Shown piece after piece: positions 14,068 to 20,194 of a stretch of DNA of 20,194 bases. The stretch is from SCUN01 sp964343975 (GTDB taxonomy: Bacteria; Acidobacteriota; Vicinamibacteria; Vicinamibacterales; SCN-69-37): NCBI GenBank assembly GCA_964343975.1, contig CAYFLU010000049.1:1-20194 (forward strand). The letters are read 5' to 3'. Below the pieces are notes generated by a model. The model searched no databases and was not told the origin of the DNA. It was given only the letters and a program-made list of their open reading frames with translations. The translations under genes and the position numbers were made by a program. Within the stretch, counting starts at the first letter, position 1. The number at the start of each line of letters is the position of its first letter.

Positions 14068-15347
14068 GCGGCACCGCCAAGACGCTTCTGCTCGAGCATC
14101 TGGAAGTACGACTCGAGCCGGTTCTTGATGTTCGCGGCCGAGAAATAGCGGGGATCGACGAGATCGCTCTCGATGAACCCGCCGGGTTTGCCCGATCGCT
14201 GCTCCACTTCTCTCAGGATGTGCAGCTGCCCCGCGCTGAACGAGTTGCAGCTCTTCACCGAGTTGATCAGGAAACCATCCGCTTCGTACTCGCGCACGTA
14301 TCGCGCCAGCATGTCGATGCGGGATGGCAGGCCAAGGTTCGTGTAACAGCCCAGACAGTATTCCGCCAGGGACTCCAAGGGCCGATCGGGATCGTGACGG
14401 AAGCCGGAATCGTAGACACCGCCGACTTTGGTATAGGTCGAGGCCACGGCCACCGCGCCTTCATCGGCAAACATCTTCCAGAACTGACGAAAGCTGGTCC
14501 AATTGGGCGGCCCTTCGACCACAACGCGGAAGCGCTCACGTTCGATGTCGCCGTCGGGAGTCACCGGGCCTTTGCCCTCCCGCATCCGCTCTGCGATCTC
14601 TTCGCGAAGCGCACGGTAATACTGCACAGCCCCTTCCGTTCCTCGGAACGAGCTGAAGATCGGCCCCACGTAGTACACCGCGCCGAAATAGGCATCGATC
14701 GGCGACGGACGATGTTTGGCAGACTGCAACACCCACACGAGATCGTCTTCCGCCTGCGCCGACAATCGCATATGCGCCTTCAGCCGATCTTCGTCATAGC
14801 GCCGCCCGCTGATTTTCTCGAGCGTCGGAATGATGTCGTCCTTCAACTGTTTCACGACGTAGTCGCGCATGGCGGTCGTGATCTTCCCGTCCGGCTGATA
14901 GGGCACGTGCAGCATGGCAACAGGCGCCTGATACTCCTCGCGCAGCAGCTCGAACCACTTGAGGAAGGTGAAGCAGCCTGTGTAGGACAACAAGAGCACG
15001 TCAGGCTTCGGCAGCCGTTGGCCGGTCGGGCCGATGTTGCCTGAATGCAGCATGCCGATGTCGCTCTTGACGTAGGTGCAGACGTCTTCAGAGTGCCCCA
15101 GTTTCTCGGCGATGGCGATGTACTCCGCCGTCTTCCCCCGCATGGCGGACTGAAGGGAATTGATCTCGGGCAACACCGGCAACAGATCGAAACTCAGCAA
15201 AAGCTCGGTGAGATTCCCAGGCACGAACGTGTAGGCATTCCTGGCCCCGGTCTCCGAAGCGGCCGCCAGACGATCAAAGTGCCGGGCGATCATCTCCTTC
15301 TGACGTACCTGACTGTCGTCCTTGCGTGGTTCGGTAGATTGCGTCAT
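14064..15347 (-). CDS. bcrB: Benzoyl-CoA reductase subunit B (catalytic module)
   Basis: A 427-residue HgdB-fold subunit that, with BcrC, binds benzoyl-CoA and reduces the aromatic ring to cyclohexa-1,5-diene-1-carbonyl-CoA. Conserved blocks include EGPPNWTSFRQFWK (278-291), ASTYTKVGGVYDSGFRHDP (302-320), EYCLGCYTN (329-337), KSCNSFSAGQL (365-375) and DLVDPRYFSAANIKNRLESY (395-414). Cys90, Cys125, Cys331, Cys334 and Cys367 are candidate ligands or structural residues; by analogy with HgdB, Cys90, Cys125 and Cys367 are the best cluster ligands (inference). The start overlaps the bcrC stop (ATGA, 15344-15347). The alternative reading as a 2-hydroxyacyl-CoA dehydratase is unlikely given two ATPases and the neighbouring dch, had and oah. 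Confidence 0.94.
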   Translation of the reverse strand: MTQSTEPRKDDSQVRQKEMIARHFDRLAAASETGARNAYTFVPGNLTELLLSFDLLPVLPEINSLQSAMRGKTAEYIAIAEKLGHSEDVCTYVKSDIGMLHSGNIGPTGQRLPKPDVLLLSYTGCFTFLKWFELLREEYQAPVAMLHVPYQPDGKITTAMRDYVVKQLKDDIIPTLEKISGRRYDEDRLKAHMRLSAQAEDDLVWVLQSAKHRPSPIDAYFGAVYYVGPIFSSFRGTEGAVQYYRALREEIAERMREGKGPVTPDGDIERERFRVVVEGPPNWTSFRQFWKMFADEGAVAVASTYTKVGGVYDSGFRHDPDRPLESLAEYCLGCYTNLGLPSRIDMLARYVREYEADGFLINSVKSCNSFSAGQLHILREVEQRSGKPGGFIESDLVDPRYFSAANIKNRLESYFQMLEQKRLGGAA

Positions 15348-16522
15348 GCGGGGCTCCACAGCTTGATCGAATCCGCAAATGTTCCAGCCTGCTCGCGAAT
15401 CACCTGAAACTGCCCGGTGTTCTCCGCGTATTTGAAGGCGGTCCACGGCACCTGCTGCGCCTCGATCGCACGAACGGCCATCGGTTGATCGAGCAAGGCC
15501 GGATCACAGAAACTCGGCGCGCAGAACAGCACGCCTTCGGCCTGGCTCCGCTGTACGCGCAAGACCAGATCGGCGCCCTTGACGCCCTTGTCGATGTAAC
15601 GCGTGGGGCTCGCCATGGCGTCCGAGAGAAATGCCCGGACCAGCTGCTCCAGCGGATCGCCATCTGTAGGAATGTCAGACTGGATGAACCGGTGCACCTG
15701 CACGAAGTCGTCGTCGACGATGTAGCAACCGGCGCGCTCAAGGGTGCGGATCAGGCCGATCGGCGGTTGTTCACAGAAGGAGCCGGTCAGCATCACCCGC
15801 GCCTGATCGAGGGGCGTTCTCGACGTGTCGGCCGACACGAGCTGGCGATACTGGCGGAACATGACAACGGCATCTTCGGCAGGAATGACCAGACTTGCAC
15901 GCAAGAGCAGATACAACTCCGACGTGGGCACCTTCCACGGCTCTCGCGCCCGAAGCGCGTACAGACCGCGAACCTCACTGCGCAGGGCGTTGTAGACGGC
16001 GATCGAGGCCCGAAGGGCCTCGGGGTCGTACGGTCGAGCGCCGCGGTCAGCAAGCGACTGCGCCAAGTCCTCGAGCTCATGCCGATAGAATCGACCGCCA
16101 ATCTCGGGCTCGAAGTTCTGAGGGACGTCGAGATAGCGCACGAGCTTGCTTGGGAAGAGCATCTGCCACATGCCGGAGAGGTTCCGGATGACGTCGCAGA
16201 TCGCGGGAAACAACATGCCGTCGAGACAGTCGATCCGGCCACTCAGGCCCAGTTCGATCGTGCTTCGCGGGATGTGACAGATATACGACTGATAGTAGGC
16301 ATCGCCCTTGATGATCTCGAGGTCATCTCGTGCCCCCATCATGCCGACAGGTAAGACACCCTGCGCGTGCAGGATCTCGCACGGCACGTAGATCGGCATG
16401 AATCCCACCGCCAGCCCGCCGGTCCGGGCCTTCCAGTCGCGGACCGTCGGCAGCGAGTAGTCGCGATAGATGGCGTCTGCGCGCTCGACGATGCCCGCGA
16501 GTGTCCCTGATGCGTCGGTCAT
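15344..16522 (-). CDS. bcrC: Benzoyl-CoA reductase subunit C (catalytic module)
   Basis: A 392-residue HgdB-fold partner of BcrB. The N-terminal half contains GFMPIYVPCEILHAQGVLPVGM (40-61), ICHIPRSTIELGLSG (81-95) and DGMLFPAICDVIRNLSG (101-117), the typical benzoyl-CoA reductase/HgdB family signature. MLTGSFCEQPPIGLI (244-258) and DDFVQVHRF (271-279) lie in the second half. Candidate cluster ligands are Cys48, Cys82, Cys109 and the C-terminal Cys334/Cys339 pair; which three bind the cluster cannot be fixed by eye. No membrane segment is present. The start overlaps the dch stop (ATGA, 16519-16522), and its stop overlaps bcrB. First subunit gene of the bcrCBAD set, the same order as in Thauera aromatica. 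Confidence 0.93.
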   Translation of the reverse strand: MTDASGTLAGIVERADAIYRDYSLPTVRDWKARTGGLAVGFMPIYVPCEILHAQGVLPVGMMGARDDLEIIKGDAYYQSYICHIPRSTIELGLSGRIDCLDGMLFPAICDVIRNLSGMWQMLFPSKLVRYLDVPQNFEPEIGGRFYRHELEDLAQSLADRGARPYDPEALRASIAVYNALRSEVRGLYALRAREPWKVPTSELYLLLRASLVIPAEDAVVMFRQYRQLVSADTSRTPLDQARVMLTGSFCEQPPIGLIRTLERAGCYIVDDDFVQVHRFIQSDIPTDGDPLEQLVRAFLSDAMASPTRYIDKGVKGADLVLRVQRSQAEGVLFCAPSFCDPALLDQPMAVRAIEAQQVPWTAFKYAENTGQFQVIREQAGTFADSIKLWSPA

Positions 16523-17283
16523 GCATTCCTCCACACGGGCGTGCGCTTCTCCAGAAACGCGTTCAGGCCTTCCACCGCGTCTGAGGTGCGCATCAACTCG
16601 TTCAGGTACTGGGCCTCGAGCGCCGGCAGTTCCGCTCGAAGTTTCAGGGTTAAATCTGCGCGTATCGCGCGAACGGCGTGGCGGAGACTCAAGGCAGAGT
16701 GACGGGAGAGCTGCTCGACGGCCCATGCCACGGCGGCGTCGGCAGGTTGCTCGTGAATTTCCGTGACGATTCCCATCCCGTGAGCCACGCCGGCGTCAAT
16801 CGAGCGCCCCGTGAGGCAGAGGTCTTCGGCGTTCGCCCGACCGATGCGGTCGGTCAACGCAAGCGACCCCACGGGCGCAAACACTCCCAACACGATCTCT
16901 GGCTGTCCGAACATGGCGTCAGGATGGGCGATCACGCAGTGACAAAGCGTGACAACTTCGAGTCCGCCGCCAAGGCACTGCCCTCGTACTGCCGCAATGG
17001 TGAAGATCGAGGACTCAAGGATTGCGAAGACCAGTTCCCGGAATGTGGCAAACATGCCTTCGACCTCTCCGGGCAGGTGTTCCTGCACAGAGGCGCCGAA
17101 GGAGAAGTGCTTCCCCTCGCCTTCAAGGCAGATCGCCTTCAGCGCAGGCGCAGCCGCCGCTCGGCGAAACACCTCGGCCAGTTTCCGCATGCCCTCGACG
17201 TCGAGCACGTTGCCTTTGCCGTTGGCGAACGTCACTCGCCAGACGCTGCCGTCGTGAAGTTCCTGCACCGCCACGTCAGCCAT
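16519..17283 (-). CDS. dch: Cyclohexa-1,5-diene-1-carbonyl-CoA hydratase
   Basis: A 254-residue crotonase-fold enzyme. Dch adds water to the dienoyl-CoA made by benzoyl-CoA reductase, giving 6-hydroxycyclohex-1-ene-1-carbonyl-CoA. The oxyanion-hole motif is FSFGASVQEHLPGEV (60-74), a stretch I recall as characteristic of Dch, followed by GQCLGGGLEV (101-110). Glu109 and Glu129 (FGQPEIVLG) match the two catalytic glutamates of enoyl-CoA hydratases. The specific name rests on that motif plus position directly before bcrC, with ATGA overlap. A general enoyl-CoA hydratase is the fallback. The start is 6 bp after the second GNAT gene. Confidence 0.88.
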   Translation of the reverse strand: MADVAVQELHDGSVWRVTFANGKGNVLDVEGMRKLAEVFRRAAAAPALKAICLEGEGKHFSFGASVQEHLPGEVEGMFATFRELVFAILESSIFTIAAVRGQCLGGGLEVVTLCHCVIAHPDAMFGQPEIVLGVFAPVGSLALTDRIGRANAEDLCLTGRSIDAGVAHGMGIVTEIHEQPADAAVAWAVEQLSRHSALSLRHAVRAIRADLTLKLRAELPALEAQYLNELMRTSDAVEGLNAFLEKRTPVWRNA

Positions 17284-17289
17284 ATGTCT

Positions 17290-17763
17290 CTACTCGTCGT
17301 CGGCCGGCAATTCGAGCTGCACGTACGGCCCACCGGAGAAGCCATTCGTCCGAAAGAAGGTCAGAACGGGAATGTTGTTTCGACGAACCATCGTCCGCAC
17401 AACGGCCACGCCTGTCGCGCGAAGGCGGCGGCAGCCTTCGGCCAGGAGAGCGGAGGCGATGCCCGCTCGGGTATGCGCCGGATCGACGCCGATTTCAAGA
17501 ATCCAACCACACGGTTCCGATCCGAACTCAAAGGCGCGAACGTCACCAAAGAGGAAGCCCACGATCACGCCATCGGCTTCAGCCACGACACCAACACGAT
17601 CACGAGGTGTGTCGTGCCCGGTGAAGTCCTTGAAGATGCGCTTCCAATACGCCGGTTTACGTTCCCCGGTCTGAACCGCATCGATCTCTGAAACGGCCGA
17701 AAGGTCATGGGGCGTGAGCGCGCGAATGGTGATCGCCGGAGCGGAGACGATGTCGTTGGCCAT
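17290..17763 (-). CDS. GNAT-family N-acetyltransferase embedded in the benzoyl-CoA operon
   Basis: A 157-residue Gcn5-related acetyltransferase. The beginning ITIRALTPHDLSAVSEIDAVQTGERK aligns by eye with the GNAT at 10674-11153 (I-R-x-L-x3-D-L-x-A-V, I-D, T-G-x-R/K), and VDPAHTRAGIASALL holds the acetyl-CoA loop, so the two are paralogues. The gene lies between oah and dch with 6-bp gaps on each side and is thus co-expressed with the catabolic enzymes. It could be the BadL-type aminobenzoate acetyltransferase, or modify a pathway protein. Function is not established. A purine-rich AGGGGG stretch lies about 9 nt ahead of the ATG. Confidence 0.82.
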   Translation of the reverse strand: MANDIVSAPAITIRALTPHDLSAVSEIDAVQTGERKPAYWKRIFKDFTGHDTPRDRVGVVAEADGVIVGFLFGDVRAFEFGSEPCGWILEIGVDPAHTRAGIASALLAEGCRRLRATGVAVVRTMVRRNNIPVLTFFRTNGFSGGPYVQLELPADDE

Positions 17764-17769
17764 TGATAT

Positions 17770-18864
17770 CTACCCCCTGCCGTGAGCCTTCGCAAGAATC
17801 TCCGTCACAAGGTCGTCGTTCCACACAGCCCCGTCCGCCAGCCGACGTCGGAGTAGAAGGAAGTCGGCTTCTCGACACGCCTTGCTGCCTTCGTTGAACG
17901 CCCGAAACCCAGCGCGTGCCTCGGTCATCATGTTCAGACCAAGCCACGCGCGATTGCTCTCCTTGTTGCGGTCCCAGTGCTCGAGCTTGTGCTTTCGCAC
18001 GCTCTCGAGCGTCTTCGACAGGCACCCTGGCATCGTGTTGGCGAGTTTGAACACCAACGCGTCGACCTCACGATCGAGCGCGGTCAAATCGATCTGACCG
18101 CGGCCAAGGAGACTGCGGCCGGCCTCACGCTCTGCCCCCGTCTTGAAGTCACCGTAGACGATCTGCCCAGCGTCGACGTAGCGATCTGTGATCACGAGGG
18201 GATTCGGCACGCTCTGGCCGTCGACTATGAGGGCAGGGACAACTTTGGTGACGAGGCCGAGACGAGCCGCCTTGTAGGCACTCCACTGCTCGCAGAGGGT
18301 ACAACTCTCCATCGCTGCCTCGGCCCCGACGAAGAGGGGGAGAAAATCTGTGCTGCCGCCGTCTGGAGCGGAGCCATGACGCGGTCCAGCCTGGCCAAAC
18401 ACCGCAAGATCCTGCGCAACGGTGAAGTCGCAGGCCATGCCAATTTCCTGTCCGCCGGCAATGCGCATCCCGTTCACCCGACAGATGACGGGCTTGTCGC
18501 ACATGAGAATGGCGCTCACCATGTCATTGAAGAGTCGCATGTACTGGCGATACTCCTCCGGACGGCCGGCGTAGTACTCGGCGTATTCCTTGGTGTTCCC
18601 GCCCGTGCAGAATGCGCGATCACCAGCGCCGGTGAAGATCACCGCCACCGCACCTCGGTCCGCCGACGCGCGTCGCATGCCGAGGATCACGCCTTTCACC
18701 ATTTCCGTCGTGTACGAGTTGAATTGGCCGGGGTTGTTCAGCGTGATCTTGACGACGTGGAGCCCGGGAACGGCATCGCCGGCGGGAGACCGCAGTGGAT
18801 GTTCTTCGTACAGGAGCCCAGGACAATCAGTCCAAGGGGTCAGAGTGTGATCTTTGTGTGTCAT
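17770..18864 (-). CDS. oah: 6-oxocyclohex-1-ene-1-carbonyl-CoA hydrolase (BamA/Oah family)
   Basis: A 364-residue crotonase-superfamily hydrolase that opens the alicyclic ring of 6-oxocyclohex-1-ene-1-carbonyl-CoA to 3-hydroxypimelyl-CoA. It is much longer than ordinary enoyl-CoA hydratases, as BamA/Oah proteins are. Key blocks are NNPGQFNSYTTEMVKGVI (43-60), AFCTGGNTKEYAEYYAG (84-100), GGQEIGMACDF (137-147) and FGQAGPRHGSAPDGGSTDFL (156-175); the last is a strong marker of the family and is the target region of the bamA functional-gene assay for anaerobic aromatic degraders. The ATG overlaps the had stop (ATGA, 18861-18864) and has AGAGGT ahead. A 6-bp gap leads to the embedded GNAT. Confidence 0.95.
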   Translation of the reverse strand: MTHKDHTLTPWTDCPGLLYEEHPLRSPAGDAVPGLHVVKITLNNPGQFNSYTTEMVKGVILGMRRASADRGAVAVIFTGAGDRAFCTGGNTKEYAEYYAGRPEEYRQYMRLFNDMVSAILMCDKPVICRVNGMRIAGGQEIGMACDFTVAQDLAVFGQAGPRHGSAPDGGSTDFLPLFVGAEAAMESCTLCEQWSAYKAARLGLVTKVVPALIVDGQSVPNPLVITDRYVDAGQIVYGDFKTGAEREAGRSLLGRGQIDLTALDREVDALVFKLANTMPGCLSKTLESVRKHKLEHWDRNKESNRAWLGLNMMTEARAGFRAFNEGSKACREADFLLLRRRLADGAVWNDDLVTEILAKAHGRG

Positions 18865-19958
18865 GGCACCTCTTGGGCTGTGGTTGCCGCGTCTGGAATC
18901 AGAACGATCCGGCCAGAAACTGCGCCGTGATGGAGCTCTTGGAAGACGTCGTTGATTGTCGACATCGGCCGGCGATCGATGAAGGGCTCAAGGACCACCT
19001 TGCCTGCCAGCACGAGGTCGACCACCTGCGGATAAAGCTCGGGCAGGCATCCCCAGTTACCTTGGGCCGTGCCGTCGAATGCCATCAGGTTTGAAAGTCG
19101 GATTTCGACTGACAGCGGGGTGAAGCCGACAACGGAAAGCACGGCGCCGTGCGCGAGCAGTGCCCAGGCCAGTGACTGGCCGGCCGGGTGGCCAGATGAT
19201 TCGAAAATTCGGTACCGCCAAGGCGGCACTGAGTGGGATTCCGCAAACTCACGGACCCGCCGCCGTATCGACTTCACATCCGTGACCGCTGAATTGATCG
19301 TAAGAGAGGCGCCATATTGGGCCAGGCTGTCGAGCTTCGTCTGGTTGATATCGATAGCAAGCACATGCGCCCCGAGGGCGGCCGAGATCTGCACACCGAA
19401 GCCGCCGACACCGCCCGCACCAATCCACACAGCCAGATCGCCAGGTCGAAGATCCGCCCGTGAAATGGCGGAGAAGGGGGTCGACACCGCGTCGGCAACT
19501 ACAGCGAGCGCGTCGAGGCGAACACCAGCTGGATTCTGGATGGGGTCGTCGAGTGCCGGCACGGCGCAGAGTCCTCGGGCAGGGACGCGAACGTGACTGG
19601 CGAATCCTCCGTGCACGTCATTGCCGGGAAAGATCTGACGCGGACAAATATGTCCCCGGCCGGCTTGGCAGGCTGGGCAGGTTCCGCACGGGAGGACGGC
19701 TGGCACGACCACATGCTGCCCCAGCCATGCTTCAGCGCCCTCACCGCATTCAACGACAATTCCGGAAATCTCGTGCCCAAGCGTGAGTGGAAAGGAATGG
19801 CGGGTTGGGACGCCTTCGAAGAAGTAGCCGAGGTCGGTGTGGCACACTCCGCAACCAACAACCTGAACCAGAGCCTCTCCTGGCGCAGGTACCTCGGTGC
19901 GCCAGCTGAGCTCCATGGGTTGGTTGGGCTGAGTCACGACCCACGAAGATACGTTCAC
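18861..19958 (-). CDS. had: 6-hydroxycyclohex-1-ene-1-carbonyl-CoA dehydrogenase
   Basis: A 365-residue zinc-type medium-chain dehydrogenase that oxidises 6-hydroxycyclohex-1-ene-1-carbonyl-CoA with NAD+ to the 6-oxo compound, the substrate of Oah. The catalytic zinc motif is GCGVCHTD (35-42) with GHE (61-63). The structural-zinc cysteines are Cys91, Cys94, Cys97 and Cys105. The nucleotide-binding loop GAGGVGGFG is near residue 180. I chose GTG at 19958 rather than the upstream TTG at 19970 because GGAGG (19964-19968) lies five bases ahead of that GTG and overlaps the TTG. First gene of the operon. A general alcohol dehydrogenase would be the fallback, but neighbours make the specific call strong. 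Confidence 0.9.
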   Translation of the reverse strand: MNVSSWVVTQPNQPMELSWRTEVPAPGEALVQVVGCGVCHTDLGYFFEGVPTRHSFPLTLGHEISGIVVECGEGAEAWLGQHVVVPAVLPCGTCPACQAGRGHICPRQIFPGNDVHGGFASHVRVPARGLCAVPALDDPIQNPAGVRLDALAVVADAVSTPFSAISRADLRPGDLAVWIGAGGVGGFGVQISAALGAHVLAIDINQTKLDSLAQYGASLTINSAVTDVKSIRRRVREFAESHSVPPWRYRIFESSGHPAGQSLAWALLAHGAVLSVVGFTPLSVEIRLSNLMAFDGTAQGNWGCLPELYPQVVDLVLAGKVVLEPFIDRRPMSTINDVFQELHHGAVSGRIVLIPDAATTAQEVP

Positions 19959-19968
19959 GAGGGCCTCC

Positions 19969-19992
19969 AAATAGGCAAAACACTTCCTATTT
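19969..19992. promoter_or_regulatory. Perfect inverted repeat ahead of had, candidate operator
   Basis: AAATAGG (19969-19975) and CCTATTT (19986-19992) are exact reverse complements separated by 10 bp. The element begins one base from the had ribosome binding site and covers the predicted transcription start, a classical place for a repressor. The operon's own Rrf2 regulator is the obvious candidate ligand. I cannot compare it with a known BadM site. Confidence 0.45.
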
Positions 19993-19995
19993 ACC

Positions 19996-20023
19996 TATAT
20001 ACCGATAATTGACCTCGATACAA
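19996..20023 (-). promoter_or_regulatory. Candidate sigma-70 promoter of the benzoyl-CoA operon
   Basis: On the minus strand a TTGTAT hexamer (20018-20023) stands 16 bp from TATATA (19996-20001), in an AT-rich patch that stands out from the GC-rich surroundings. Transcription would start about 19988, about 30 nt before the had GTG. It is the only good match in the gap between the 5S terminator and had. The 80 bp between it and the terminator hold no other clear element. Confidence 0.5.
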
Positions 20024-20102
20024 GTGGTTTTCTTAACCGTTCTTGCTTAAGAGCTCCGCTTTAGGATGGGTATCGCTCGAGATTAGGCTAGTCCGAAAGG
20101 AC

Positions 20103-20138
20103 AAAAAAAAGGCCGAGCTGAAACTCTCAGCTCGGCCT
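20103..20138 (-). terminator. Intrinsic terminator of the upstream rRNA operon
   Basis: A perfect 12-bp stem (AGGCCGAGCTGA at 20110-20121 with its complement at 20127-20138) with a 5-nt loop is followed, on the minus strand, by eight T residues (20103-20110). It lies 10 bp beyond the 5S rRNA 3' end, so it ends transcription of the rRNA operon before the benzoyl-CoA operon. On the plus strand there is no T-run. Confidence 0.93.
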
Positions 20139-20147
20139 CAAAAATAA

Positions 20148-20194
20148 TCCCGGCAGTGACCTACTCTCCCACGCAGTTACCCACGCAGTACCAT
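20148..20194 (-). rRNA. rrf: 5S ribosomal RNA, 3' end (runs off the right edge)
   Basis: The minus strand reads ATGGTACTGCGTGGG, TAACTGCGTGGGAGAGTAGG and then TCACTGCCGGGA, the conserved 3' part of bacterial 5S rRNA (GGGAGAGTAGG followed by the strand that closes the molecule). About 47 bases are visible. The exact 3' end is uncertain by a few bases. The 16S and 23S genes are expected further right. Confidence 0.9.

Noticed and set aside
11890..16522. Reading the reductase genes as 2-hydroxyacyl-CoA dehydratase plus activator
   Set aside because: There are two different ATPase subunits, one long, and the neighbours are dch, oah and had. The known 2-hydroxyacyl-CoA dehydratases use a single homodimeric activator.
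1..20194. CRISPR arrays, insertion sequences, phage genes, tRNA genes, toxin-antitoxin pairs
   Set aside because: No regular direct repeats, transposase or integrase signatures, cloverleaf sequences or small paired genes were seen on either strand.

Overview
The window is high-GC bacterial DNA packed almost wall to wall with genes. A large TonB-dependent receptor with an N-terminal carboxypeptidase-regulatory-like domain, a secreted acetamidase/formamidase-family protein and a DUF1684 lipoprotein-size protein suggest a Gram-negative soil or sediment bacterium. The style fits Acidobacteriota (Vicinamibacteria-like), but that is only an inference from gene style; no phylogenetic marker was compared. 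The 46-odd bases of 5S rRNA at the right edge are too short to place it.

Left part (1-10.1 kb), ordinary chromosome. A partial ATP-dependent helicase hrpB (-) is divergent from a tight + strand run: NCS1-family nucleobase permease, a tRNA-dihydrouridine synthase that resembles the eukaryotic Dus3 branch, a TonB-dependent receptor and a DUF1684 protein. Then come msrB-msrA (-, methionine sulfoxide repair), and a second + strand run with overlapping ends: secreted acetamidase/formamidase-like protein, patatin-like phospholipase and a membrane-anchored tyrosine/dual-specificity phosphatase.

Right part (10.2-20.0 kb, all -), the highlight: an apparent single eleven-gene operon for anaerobic benzoyl-CoA degradation. 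Read in the direction of transcription it is had - oah - GNAT - dch - bcrC - bcrB - bcrA - bcrD - SDR - GNAT - Rrf2 regulator, with five ATGA stop/start overlaps and short gaps elsewhere. BcrCBAD is the ATP-dependent class I benzoyl-CoA reductase (Thauera-type by gene order and by the 434-residue BcrA). Dch hydrates the cyclohexadiene product, Had oxidises the hydroxyl, and Oah opens the ring hydrolytically. The last two genes, a GNAT acetyltransferase and an Rrf2-family regulator, look like the BadL/BadM pair of Rhodopseudomonas palustris, in which acetylated aminobenzoates relieve BadM repression. Here a second, related GNAT sits inside the catalytic genes. No ferredoxin, ferredoxin reductase or benzoate-CoA ligase is in the window.

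The operon starts about 190 bp downstream of the 3' end of a 5S rRNA gene on the same strand. A strong intrinsic terminator separates them, followed by a plausible promoter and a perfect 7-bp inverted repeat just in front of the had ribosome binding site, a candidate operator for the operon's own Rrf2 regulator.
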